A stretch of DNA of 64,000 bases from Rutidosis leptorrhynchoides (Eukaryota; Streptophyta; Magnoliopsida; Asterales; Asteraceae): positions 630,662,001 through 630,726,000 of the forward strand of contig NC_092335.1 of NCBI RefSeq assembly GCF_046630445.1. Direction: 5' to 3'. Position numbers and translations under genes: made by a program. The notes under the pieces were generated by a model that made no database searches, was not told the DNA's origin, and worked only from the letters and a program-made list of their open reading frames with translations. The first letter of the stretch is position 1. Each line of letters opens with the position of its first letter. Of the stretch, positions 35,351 to 47,173 are shown in pieces.

Positions 35351-38300
35351 ATGAAGCATCCAAAGAAGAAAAAGAGACCTAGACCTCCAATTTTAAAGTC
35401 AAACCCGTCAACCGGATCTCAAAACCCTAACCCTAGCCAGATTGATAATCAACAATCTAGGGTTTTAAACGGTTTAACTCAAGAAATTGCTTCAATTTCC
35501 ATTGAAGATGACGATTCTGCTTCGGAAGTGGTTGCGAGTTCGACCGAAACCGGTTCTAGCTCGAGTGGAAGCTCGGGTTTATCGAACTGTGACGGTTATA
35601 ATAATCAAGTAATTGGAGGGAAAATTGGTAAAGGAAGTAAAGGGAACAAAGTGATTGCTGCAACAGGAATGGTGTCTACTGTTATAGGGAAGGATTATGT
35701 GCCTACTGTTGTTAAAAAAAGAGGATTTGATAAATGGAAAAGAAATAGTGATGGTGTTAGTCAGGAAGATGCTGAACAGTTTTTGTGTTCTATGCTTAGT
35801 GATGACTGTGAATTAGGGATGGATTTGGTTAAAGATGTGCTTTGTGAGTATTGTTATAAATATATATGTATATAATTGTGTTTTAGTGTGTTTATGGTTG
35901 TTAAATGTGTGATCTTTTTTTGTTTACTGAAGTGGGTATGTGTTTTTTGGCAGGTCAGTGTGCTTATGATGTTGAAAAGGTTAAGGGTTGTTGCTTCTTT
36001 TGCTTTAAATTGGTTATTGATGGATGTTTTTGGTGTGTGGTTATTGATCATATTTTGTTGTATATAGTTAAACTGTCATAGAGTACAAGTTTGTGATTAT
36101 GGTATATGGTGTGATACTTTATATGGATATAGTAACGTATGCATCAAATTGGGTGACTAAGTTGAGACTGTACTGCTTTGGATATAAGTTTACTGAGGAT
36201 ATTACTCAGGTTTTGATTGTTGATATGATAATGTTTTTATACTTGATATATTGTTTTCAGGCTTTGGATATATTGCTTGAATTAACATCCCCTTCATCTG
36301 AACCTTGTGAAAGTGGCCAGCTTCATAGAGTAAATGTAGAAAGTGAAGACAGTAGGCCTCCTCTGGAATCAAATGACAGTGTAAGTAACTTGTTTCTTCT
36401 GCATCTTATAATTAGTTAATTTGTCACTCTGCATGTATGTTGTGCTCTAACGATATGTTTGTATTTATATAATTGTTATGATTTTTGTTTCATTAAGTAA
36501 CTCGTAAGTCTTAGGATTATGAATGAAGCAATATGGAAATTTCACGTCTTTGGATAGACCATGTTAATCAATCATACATTTAAGGGGTGTTTGGACGTGT
36601 ATAATTCTGATTATATGATTATTGCAACTTGTAGTTTGAACCGTCCGTTTTCAAATGTTTGGATAAACTAATTTTGTATGATGTTTTAGAGGACTAATAA
36701 TTTGTTTTACACTAGCTCCACAAAATTGACCCTGAGAAGAGCTCAGGAGCATATAATGCTATCCACTTCTCTAACCTTATATGAGACATTTACTCTCATC
36801 TTATAAGACGTGTCGTGTTGCGTGTCCTGTTTAACATGAATGTCCGTTTTAGTCATGTTATGCACCATTCTTTGAATAATCAGAGTTAAACTACTCCAAG
36901 AACAAATTATCTGATATCTACAATCTAAAAGAACAAAAGAACCTTTCAAGTTTCAAACACTATCAACTAATGTAGTCTAGTTTAATATAGCCAGTAATCT
37001 GATTTTGTTTTTTCAAATTACGTAAGCATATCTATAACCACATCCAAACAACCCCTTACATGTAAATCATCTATTAGTTACATGGTTCTATGCTCTTCTA
37101 TTCTTCGGTCTTCTCTGCAGCGGTACATTTTCGGTTGCTTGCTAATTGTATATCATTTTGTAATTTTTGCGTGTCTGTGCTTAGTGCATAGCTTCTATTT
37201 TCTATGCTCTTCGATTCTTCGGTCTTCTCTGCAACGGTACATTTTCGGTTGCTTGCTAATTGTATATCATTTTGTAATTTTTGCGTGTCTGTGCTTAGTG
37301 CATAGCTTCTGTTTTCTAATGCATTAATGATACAAAAATGTTGCCATCTAATATGTCTGTGTGTTGATATGATACCTTTTGACAGACATCTGATTTAGCT
37401 TCGTCATCTGAGGGTGATATAGGCTTTAGCAGCAGGTAAACTGCCTTTAATCATATTACATTGTTTTGTATTGAAGAATGATAATGATAATTATAATTAT
37501 TTTCTTGAAATCTTTCTCAGTTTGGTGGATTTTTATGTAATGCTCAAAATGTTTGTCAATTTTCCTATATTTTATGGGTGTATATTTGGGACCCACAATC
37601 ACAATTTATCTTTCTTAAACAATATGTTTAGAATATAATTATATATATTTTTCAGGAATTATTTTGATGCTCTTGCTAATATTGGAACCGATCGTCCACC
37701 CAGCCCCAAAAGTACCTCCGAACTCACTCAGGACGTGTTGGAATCTCTTTTTCATACGAAAAAGAGTTCAAAACATGAACCCAGAAATATGAACTGGAGG
37801 AGTGTGGTAAAGAAGATGGAGTCATTTGGTCAAATGTTTGACTATCCTTCAGAAGATACAGAAAAAAAACAGCATGTTTTTGGTAATTAAAATGTCAGTC
37901 ATAAGTAACATGTGGGTCTTTTGATGGGTTTATTTCTTATATAATATTTATACGAATGTAGCTAATGGAGAGGATTATCAGCATTATCGGAGTGATGCAA
38001 GCCAGCACTGGGATTCAATGAAAAACTACTATCACAAGGCAAGTTATGAATGAGGTGTATTCAGGCTATGGTTTATTTTTAATAACCGGATATGTATTTT
38101 TGAAAATAGGCTATAACAGTTTGAAATATTAACCTCTTTAAAATTATTTGGCAACAACTATATCTAAAAATGAAAATTCCCTTCTTTTATTGCGTGTGCA
38201 CAAATTGTGTTACTTAGTAAACCTAATTAGAACTGTATTAAAACTTGACCCGTTTCAACCTGTTACCAAATCTGCCTGACCCATCCATTTTTCTACATAT

Positions 38301-39946
38301 ATATTATATAATAAAGCTTTGCTCTATTGAGTCTCATGGAGCTGTGTATATTGTTGTACCACCTGTGATGAGTTTTTATCGCTTTTATATTTCAGGCTGC
38401 AACTGCATATGCAAGTGGAAAACGGGAATATGCAGGGTATCTATCTGATCAGGTGTGTAAATTCCCTTTTTATTATGTGTGATCGTTGACAGTAAATAAT
38501 GTATTAATATTGATTGATGTAGGGAAGGATATGTAACGAAAAGGCTAGGAATGCAGATAAAAGGGCAAGCCAGGATATATTTAATTCAAGGTTTGTCATT
38601 CTGTGTTGGAAGCCATTGTGAAAAAACAGGAAAGTAGATTATGTAGATTGACTAATCTTACTGAATGAATGCAGGAACAAAAATATTGAAAATGTGATAA
38701 CAATCGATCTACATGGACAACATGTGAAACAAGGAATGAAGCTTTTAAAACTTCACCTCTTATTTGGTGCATATGTTCGTTGTAAGTAGCCCTTTTTAAT
38801 TTTTATATAAAATAAATTTAATACTTTCTAATAGTCATTTAAGGGTTTATTGTATTTAGGTGTATGGAGAATACACTTTCAACGTTTTTAAAGTATATCT
38901 TCATATGTTTTTTTGTAAGTCGCACACGCATAATAGTAAGTTAGTAAGTTACTGCATACAATATAGGTCTCAGAAACTAAAATACACTATATAATTTTCA
39001 AAGTTTGCTTCTTTTAAAATCAAAAGTAATTAGCATACAAAAGTAGCTTGTTTTATAATATAGATCACGTTTGTGCTTGTGATGTATAGCTGTGCGGCTT
39101 TTTAGAGTTATTACGGGATGTGGCAGTTCTGGTCTTGGAAAGTCAAAGCTTAAGCAGTCGGTATGGAATTTTTTTAATCACCCTCTTTTTTTTTTTGGGA
39201 CATCAGTTTGGGATCACCCGGGGGGGCTTAACCACCCACGCGTTCATCTCATGTATTTGCATAACCCGCCCCCAAAAACTGCCTGGAGGAAACCCGGACC
39301 AATCCGAGGGCATGGGCGCATGGCCGGTAAAAACCCCCTCCCCGCTGCCCCCGCACTAATCGAAAGGCGACTTGGGTGGATACTTCAGGTCAGGGATAAC
39401 ATTGAGGGTCAGGGGTAACATTGAGTGTCACATGTTATTTGTGCTTTACTTATTTTAATTACATAGTTGATTGTGTTAATTAATGTTTGATACCAATCAT
39501 GACCAATAATTTTGGATTTTGATATGCGATGTACATGGTCTTTCAATTTACCATTTTTAAAGATGATTCCAATTTATTTATATATATCTATCTATATTAT
39601 GTGTAAAATCAGTTTATTTTGATACTAATGATGTTATATTGATATCGATTAAATTATTAGCATTTGTATATGGAAAAAATTAGTTATTAATGTTAGTAAG
39701 TATAAAATTTATCAGGGTTATTATAACACATCTCCTTAAATAAGTCGTCTTTAAATCATCAAAATTCAGAAAATAAAATTAACTATGTAGTATTTATTTG
39801 TGGTAATTATATGGTTGTTGTAGGTTGTTGATCTATTAGAATCAGAAAACATTGATTGGGAAGAAGAAAATAGAGGAACATTGCTTATCAAACTGAATGG
39901 GCAGAGAGAGTTCAGTTTTTTGGACTCTTCTAGTGACAGCGAGTAA
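35351..39946 (+). CDS. SMR-domain protein with CUE-like and DUF1771 regions (At5g58720-like), 11 exons
   Basis: The spliced frame gives 472 residues and is consistent in phase throughout. Exons: 35351-35843, 35954-35979, 36261-36380, 37386-37435, 37656-37882, 37962-38038, 38396-38452, 38523-38590, 38675-38781, 39090-39160, 39824-39946. The N-terminus is basic (MKHPKKKKRPR). A CUE-like ubiquitin-binding helix bundle lies at about 135-182 (EDAEQFLCSMLSDD to YDVEKALDILLEL), DUF1771 at about 320-375 (NYYHKAATAYASGKREYAGY) and the SMR domain at about 382-457 (IDLHGQHVKQGMKLL, TGCGSSGLGKSKLKQSV). SMR domains are nucleic-acid-binding or nicking modules related to the MutS2 C-terminus; the cellular role of this plant protein is not established. 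Intron 6 is GC-AG (GCAAGT donor). Introns 3 and 10 hold a MITE, a tandem duplication and a SINE. No defect is seen. Confidence 0.9.
36583..37055. mobile_element. Tourist/Harbinger-like MITE in intron 3 of the SMR gene
   Basis: Terminal inverted repeats AGGGGTGTTTGG at the left and, at the right, the complement of GGGGTTGTTTGG, with TTA on both sides (36580-36582 and 37056-37058). The 3-bp TTA duplication and GGG...TTTGG ends are typical of PIF/Harbinger MITEs. No transposase is present. Confidence 0.65.
37085..37318. repeat. Tandem duplication of about 116 bp in intron 3
   Basis: Two near-identical units, beginning CTATGCTCTTC near 37087 and 37203, differing by a few bases (CTGCAGCGG against CTGCAACGG). 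It lies just after the MITE and before exon 4. Confidence 0.85.
39186..39385 (-). mobile_element. SINE family A copy, 5'-shortened, in intron 10 of the SMR gene
   Basis: In reverse orientation: a T run at 39186-39196 (A tail), then the family body (AGATGAACGCGTGGGTGG, CCTCGGATTGGTCCGGG on the minus strand). It lacks the pol III box region. The right end is followed by two copies of a 19-20-bp phrase GGTCAGGGATAACATTGAG (about 39388-39427). Confidence 0.75.
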
Positions 39947-41407
39947 CCCTTTTTCGACCATTTGTTGTATTCTCCGTATTGTATGCTGAAGAGAGAAATA
40001 TGCGACTATAGAGCTGATTTCTTCAGGTATAATCAAGAAAATGTTAACGTTAATGTTGTTTGTAAATTACCTAAGATTAGTTTGGTGTAGAGAGACAATG
40101 CAGATGACTTGGGATTAGTTGTAAATTAAGCTAGTCCTATATTTTTTTTCTTTTTAAGTCGTGACCATCATGTATAATACTTATCCAGTTACTTGAAGTT
40201 GAGGGATTTCAGTTCCTCTTTTTGTCAACATGGTGTTCTTAAAGCTCGGGTTTGTTTTTTTTTACTTCCCCCCCCCCCCCTATAAATGTTGATCATGCGT
40301 ACATGGCCAGATATATGGTCAAAAATGGTCAACAAGATAATCTAGTTATATCGTGTACAAATGAGTAAATTATTCGTTGACGAGTAGCCTGAACAAAGAT
40401 CTGAAATTCTTATTGGTGGTTGATTCGTATGTGTGATTTGTGTAGAAGTTAATCGTTCCTTGTTGGGTTAACATGTGTCCGAGTTTGGAAACTAGAATAC
40501 ATTAACTCATCTTAGTTTGTCGGATTGATGTATGATGAGCACTTAGAATGTTCATATCAGTCTATAAGACTATCTTCCATATATAAAAAGTTCAATATAA
40601 TCTATATTTCTCAAGATAGTCTAATTGTTGGGTTAATATCCCCCAAAAGAAGTTCAAATAGCATGTCCATTGAAAGGTTTTAATCAGACTCTTTAGAGCT
40701 GTTAGATTCTTCTTTATTTTTTCTTTTTTACTTCATTCAATGGGGAACGAACGGAATGAAGTGTTTAAACCTCAATAGCAACATAACTTACGTAAAAGGT
40801 CAATAGCAATCTAAGATAATTCGGTTATATCGTGTCCGAGTAAAACAAAATTCACTCCCGGGTAGCCAGAACATAAAAAACCTTATTCGTCTACATGTTT
40901 TCATAGTTGACTCAGTCAATTTATATAAAAGTCTTAGAGATCTGGTATCTATAGTTTTATACCTGACACTAAGTTGATGGTTGTTGATTCGTACGTGTGA
41001 AGATTTTGATAGTTCCTTGTAGGGTTAAACATGTGTTCCAGTTTGGAAACTAGAATACATAAACTCATCTTAGTTTATCGGCTTGATAAGTATGATGAGC
41101 ACTTACAATATTCATTTCAGTTTTTAAGACTATCTTCGATATATATATATAAATAAATAAAAGCAAAATACGATATCAATGAAGCTGCAACAACACATAT
41201 CCTCATTCTAGCATTTAACACAAACAAAAGTTCGTTATGTTGCATAAACTTAACAGACTAATAGGACAAAGTTCAACTCTAAAGTTCGGTTAAAAACTCA
41301 AAGCCAACATTACAATTCGAAATTCAAAATCTGAAGAAAACGAAAACTGCTATACTAATACTAAACGAAAAAAGGTAACCCCATCAAATCTAAAATGTAG
41401 CGGTTTA
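39947..41407. repeat. Intergenic region with a duplicated segment, between convergent genes
   Basis: This is the shared 3' flank of the SMR gene (plus) and the cyclophilin gene (minus). A segment at about 40320-40585 recurs at about 40795-41145, with shared phrases GTTTGGAAACTAGAATACAT, ATGATGAGCACTTA and AAGACTATCTTC. Each unit also has a SINE-B-like tail phrase (GTAGCCTGAACA; GTAGCCAGAACA). A C run lies at about 40267-40280. No gene seen. Confidence 0.6.
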
Positions 41408-43546
41408 TTATAGGGGTAGTTCACCACTGTCAGCAATAGTAACTTTGCTTTTCGGTGTTCCACTCTGTGTTCCCTCAGCTTCCATCTTGTAAACAAGATC
41501 CATCCCAGACAACACCTTCCCAAATACAACATGCTTACCATCCAACCTGATAATTATTATCCAAATAGTGCAATGACCCGTTAAGAGATATTTATATCTG
41601 TAATTTGTAATCAACTTTATAATAAATAATAACAATTCATTTGATGGTTATGCAAATTACCAGCTGGTTGTGACAGTTGTGATGAAAAATTGTGACCCAT
41701 TGGTGTTCTTTCCAGAATTTGCCATTGACAACAGTCCTACAAAGCAACTTGGCAAGTATCAGAATTGCAAACGCTAGTAAATCAGTAAATGCTTTAAGTT
41801 ACTAATTATGATTGAGGCGATTGATAGATTCTTTACCTGGTCCAGTATGCTTGATCTTGAAATTTTCATCATTAAATTTCTCACCGTAGATCGATTCTCC
41901 TCCTCTCCCATCTCCAAGTGTGAAATCACCGCCTTGAATCATGAAGCTCGGGATAATCCTGTGGAACGCACTTGCCTTGAAGTGAAGAGGTTTTCCACTT
42001 TTTCCAATGCCTTTTTCCCCTGAGATAATCAAAAAGAAAATTAGAAATGAACGTGCAGATGATTACGTGTTTGTATACTGTTACGTATCAAGTGCTATAT
42101 AAAGATTTAAAGCTAATATCATCATACCGGTGCACAACGCTCTGAAGTTTTCTGCAGTAAAAAGAATTCACATCAGTATGAATAAGCAATCGTGCGAACT
42201 GTTTCCCGAATACACATGGAAACAAAAGTGAGTGAATAAAATCATACCTGCTGTTTTTGGTACGGTTTTTCCAAAGAGACCGAAAACAATTCTTCCTGAA
42301 AAACAAGTACATATTATCTTTAGATACATGTTTCAAATATCACAAACTATTTAACAAAGAAAGGTGCTCGTAGGAGTTGTAAACTTTGTTTATAAAAGCG
42401 TGACAAGGGACTCTACGGGAAACATTAACATAAAGCGGGGCCTAGGTGCCACACAGTGCCTTAGGCGCCTTGCGTATAAGCTTTAATTGTACTTTATTGA
42501 AGTCCTTTATTCAATATCAGACTATCTATACTAACCCTATCCTAAATTTAAGTTCCTGACACAACTAAATAGCTCCAACACAACTAATAATTTAATTCTC
42601 CAAAGTCTAAAATACCAAAAGGTCTCAAGTTCAAACTTTAATAGCATCATGGAATACAAAGGTTAGGCCGCATACATCTGAGCAAAAATATTTCTCGCCC
42701 TTACTCATCCTTTTATTGTTTACCCTAATTTCTTTTTAAAGATTGTAGGGAATAGCAAATGATACTTTGACTCTTTTAATACTTTTAGTATGTAAGTGAA
42801 GTATATTCAGTGAGTGACAAGGCCCTTGTTATTACACCTAGTGGAGCCAGTGTGTGTTCATTAGTCGACTTCTTTCAAGTTTCAAGCAAGCAACAATATT
42901 TAAGCATGTTGTTCCTCACAAACACTACTATCTCTCATATACAAATATATAATTATCATTATCATTACTCTGTATGTACACACATATAAATATATATACA
43001 AATGATTGACATTTTGAATGAGTTGAACCTAAAATAAAAAGTTTTTGCATTACCTGCAGGTTTTCCAGCAATCTCGACATCAAAATATACTTTGTGAGTA
43101 ACTTCCTTCAAATCCTTGTCTGCTTTCTTAGCCTGCAAAGCATACAAAATTTAAATTTCAAATAACTTAATAATGATCTTTCTTAATTCTAGATACACAA
43201 ATTAATTAATATAATAATCATAATCATACGCATTCATTTAAGGTAGATTTAATTAACGCTTTATCAATTTATATACATGAAAATATGAAATAAACTTTTA
43301 ACAAGTAACTCTCAAATTACAGCTAATTATCATAGATCTAAAACAACCTAACAGCAAAAACATAAATCCACAAAACAAGTACCAGAGATTATAGATCGAT
43401 TGGTGAATCAGTTAATATCATAACCGAGGACTGTGATTGAAACTAAGGATATTGAATAAAATATTAGGACTAAATTGTGTTACCTCAGTGAGAGCTAGGG
43501 TTACGATGACAAGTAGCGAGCAAAGAATTGCAGCTGACAGCTTCAT
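41408..43546 (-). CDS. CYP20-1: Cyclophilin (peptidyl-prolyl cis-trans isomerase), secretory type, 7 exons
   Basis: Exons on the minus strand: 43546-43484, 43132-43054, 42295-42248, 42151-42128, 42019-41837, 41736-41661, 41546-41408. The protein is 203 residues and phase holds. Residues 1-20 form a signal peptide ([20 protein letters not shown]). The cyclophilin domain fills the rest with the key residues present: [14 protein letters not shown] (catalytic Arg, Phe and Gln), GSQFFITT and the cyclosporin-contact Trp in [13 protein letters not shown]. It catalyses proline cis-trans isomerisation in protein folding, here probably in the ER or secretory pathway. The C-terminus SGELPL and length match the Arabidopsis CYP20-1/CYP19-4 pair; the choice between the two is uncertain. 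All introns are GT-AG. It looks functional. Confidence 0.93.
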
Positions 43547-44381
43547 TTTCGTGATTTTGACGTTTAATCGATGGTAATGGCCGGAGTTAGCAAGAAGATT
43601 TATTGAGGTTTATAAATGGTACTGACGTATTATGAACGAATAAATTGATGACGCGTGTCTTTTTTTAAAGTGGTTCGTAGTGATTTGGTTAAGTTATTTA
43701 TTTATATTTATTTACTCTATTTTACTATTTTGTCATTAAATTTCCAGTATTTTGGTTGATGTTTTTAGGGTTTGATGATTAGAGTTGTTGACACTTTTTA
43801 AGTGTGAGATTATTGTTTAAGTAGGAAGAATTTTATCAATGAACATTTGTAGTACTGTAGTAGACACGAGATTGCGAAAAACGATCATGGGCTTGCGAAA
43901 CGCACGGCCCATGTGGCACGCGAGATGAAGTATTGGAATGCGACTAAGTTGTCAAGGATTGTAGCCTTTAATGTTCGCAATTTGGATCAGAGGATCGCGT
44001 TTGGTTACGGAGCTTGCGGAACACGAGGTGTCCCTAGCGAAACACGAGGCTTGACGTGGACATAAAATTGGACGATTTGTTATCCTATTTGAATTGTTCA
44101 ATAACTTGTAATCCTAATGTATCATTGTAACCTGGGTACGAAAATAATAAGAAAAAACTGTCTAGTTGACCGTGGACTAAATCAATCACACCGATTGCAT
44201 ATAAGCACGTCATTTGCTTGTGTCGATTTAAAAATTCTCGCATTTATTTTCTTCGTTTCGACCGTGGGTTTGTGATTATGCGCAGTCACTTTCATATTTT
44301 TGGCCTATATTCCTTGCATTTATGATATTCCGTTACCTATCGGGTATACATGAAAGTAATGTACGTGTTCTTGTTTCCGAT
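43547..44381. other. Spacer between cyclophilin and UGT pseudogene; possible old Copia LTR
   Basis: Contains the cyclophilin promoter side (43547 onward). From about 43785 it holds TGTTGACAC, then a GC-richer stretch with repeated GCGAAAC/ACGAGG phrases and GGACTAAATCAATCACACC, which has the look of a Copia-type LTR. No matching ends or target duplication were found. Homology to the 3' flank of the intact UGT gene starts again near 44354. Confidence 0.3.
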
Positions 44382-45972
44382 TCAAGCATCATTCAGAAAT
44401 GCTTGAAGATTGAAAGTGGATGATCCGTCGTTGCTTAAAGCTTCTCGCGCCAAATCCCTCCATTTCTCGGCATTTCTTTTCATTTCCACTTCATTCATCA
44501 CCAACTCCACACACATCTTAATCTCATCTCCTTCCACCGCTCCATCACCCAACTTCTTCCTCACTCGAATCCCCGTTTTCCACACGTCTTCAATCATCTT
44601 CGCATTCGTTAGTTAATCGGTCCACAACGGAAACACCGCCATAGGAACACCACAACATAAACTCTCTATTGTCGAATTCTACCCACCATGCGTCATGAAA
44701 CACCCAATCGCTTGGTGGCTTAATAACGCTACTTGATCACACCAATCCACTATGAATCCTTGTGTTTGCAGTTCATCTTTCTTGCTCAATTTTTCTACCT
44801 GCTCGTTATCTCTTATCACCCATAAAAACGGATGACCAATCTCCAACAACCCCTTTGCGATCTCCTCCATTTCATCCACTGATAATGTTAGTAATGATCC
44901 AAGTGAGACATACACAACCGACGACTTATGTTTTGTGTTTAACCACTTCATGCAATCACAATTCTCCAATGAGCCTTTTTCGTCCGATGGATTTAATGGT
45001 CCAATTGGAAGGAACTCAAGTTTATCAGTTGCTTTAATAGATTGTATTTCTAGTTCATTAAAACTATTAACAAGTACCCTTGGAGATACTTTAAGTACAT
45101 CAAGATGGTCTTTCATAAAGAATATCATGTTCCATTGGTCTTGTTAGCAAAAAAAATGACGGAAGATCATACTTGGTAAGTTGTGGAAGTCCGGGTAAAT
45201 TTATCGAACATTTGGTTGTTATCATTGCTAACGTTGGTACTTGATATCAAGTCTTTATAGCCATTGAAATAGTAATAGTAAATAAACCAAAATAATGGCT
45301 GGTTGGCACCAAAGAAGGGTGGATTTGGCACCATGGGCCTTTGCAACCGCGGCTGCCCATGGTAGACCAGTGGTGTAGACCAAGTTGTCAAACGGTTGGC
45401 TTGCAACAGAAGCCGAGCGCATAAGTTGTTCAATGACTAAAGTGCCATTTGTAGTAAAATCTGCGATGAGTTGTTGAAAGGTGACAGGTGGTTGTAAGCC
45501 GTTATCATGTCCATCAGAGAATGAAACAATGGTTAGGTTCAATGGCGAAGCCAGGATTTTAACATAGGGGTGGCTTACGCAATAAATAGATATTACGAAA
45601 TAATATATTTTTTTTTAAATTGAACTTTGCGCAAATAAAGTCGGACACATCTATTTTTCTTAGATGGTAAATTATATTTGGTTTCATTCAAAATTTTAAT
45701 GGTTGAGAAAGTTGTGACAAAATATATTAAATTAACTTTTGGCTTGAAAAAAGTTACGGAATTATTAATTAAACTTATGATTATTGTATTATAAATTACT
45801 TGATTACAAAATAAAAAATAAATATAAATAGTACAGGTAATATACTATAATTGAACTTTTGAAAGAATTATTAGAGGGGGTAAAAATATTTTTCCTTATT
45901 TCTTGAAAGCTTGGAAGAGTAAATAAATTTTAAATATTAATATTAGTATCAATATAAAAAATTGAATAAAAG

Positions 45973-46017
<45 letters not shown>

Positions 46018-46569
46018 CGTAAATAAAATAGGAAATAGGAAAAGACAATTACATGAAAAGACGGGATGTGACACTAATAAAACTTTTACATATTTATCTT
46101 TTTTAATTAAAAATAAAATATAAAAAAATACTTCTCTCACTTTCTTCTTCCTCATCTTCTATCCTCTCTTCTTCCTTTACTCATCTCTGTATTTCTTTTT
46201 CAATAGAACTCACCTCAAAGTATAATCTTATCAAAAATCAATATATTATACACTATTGCTCAAAATCTAGCAAGAACCACCCCTTAATACGAGATGCTCG
46301 AAACAATTAGCATTAGAGAAATAGTAATGGACTAGAAGTATATGGGCTCAATAGGGGATGCTCAGCACCCCAAAGCACCCCTATTGGCTCCGCCATTGGT
46401 TAGGTTATCCGGAATGGTTTTTTTGTCGAGGCGTTTTATTATAGAGATGCTGGTGCAAATGGTGACATCAGCACCCTTTTTTAAAAGGTAGTTCGCTAAG
46501 CGAATGGATGGGTTAATAAAGCCGTGTAAAGGATAGGTGAGGATAAGGATTTTTTTTGTGACGTGTCAT
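44382..46569 (-). pseudogene. UGT75-type glycosyltransferase pseudogene
   Basis: A tandem duplicate of the gene at 53111-54439. Start (MTRHKK, 46569), sugar-nucleotide motif region (WCDQVALLSHQAIGCFMTHG) and end (LQAFLNDA) can be followed, but the reading is destroyed. There is an 858-bp transposon in the N-terminal third (45540-46397), a stop codon in place of the Trp of the GWNS motif, another stop at the end of the PSPG box (DQ region, near 44612) and frame changes in the N-terminal third and between 45130 and 45255. The TATA-like box upstream is kept (near 46640). Like the intact copy it has LHGF where the family has a catalytic GH. It is a dead host gene. Confidence 0.9.
45540..46397. 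mobile_element. Non-autonomous 9-bp-TSD transposon (Mutator-like) in the UGT pseudogene
   Basis: An 858-bp insertion with inverted ends (AATGGCGAAGCCAGG at the left, complement of AATGGCGGAGCCAATAG at the right) and an exact 9-bp duplication GGTTAGGTT at 45531-45539 and 46398-46406. A 9-bp duplication points to the Mutator superfamily. The inside is AT-rich with a TA repeat (about 45978-46014) and no transposase. Confidence 0.8.
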
Positions 46570-46802
46570 TGAGATGAAGGCTCTGATTATAACTTAAGCA
46601 CGAAATTAAGTTATGGAAAGTAATGAAGGCTCTGTTTTTTATAGACCATGTTTAGAAGAACACAAATATAAGTAACTACAACTGACCTAAAGACATTGTT
46701 TTTATTGTAATTACGAGTATTTTATTATTTTAAGAGGATTTAGTTAATCAAGGAATAAGATATGTCATCGTACGTCTCAACTGAATCATTTTACTATTAT
46801 AT

Positions 46803-46886
<84 letters not shown>

Positions 46887-47126
46887 ACTATATATGCTAA
46901 GGATCATAATATGATCAAATCATATTGGTCGGCCACTATTCATCAACAGTTGCCAGCCACTATTCACTTTTTTTTTTTTGATCCCTTCACCTTTTTTTTC
47001 CCTTCGGATCCCTCATTTTAAATATTTTTTGTCTTTTTTTTTTTTGCCCTATTATGTTTTTATCATTTGGAGAAAGTTGATAAGATAGTATACATGAATA
47101 CATACACTCGCTATTACGCGGTTTAA

Positions 47127-47173
<47 letters not shown>

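Noticed and set aside
39092-39418. Single long frame over the SMR gene end
   Set aside because: It is exon 10 read through its donor into the intronic SINE; the conserved SMR domain continues at exon 11.
44382-45540. A second working UGT gene
   Set aside because: A stop in the PSPG box, frame changes and an inserted transposon make it a pseudogene.
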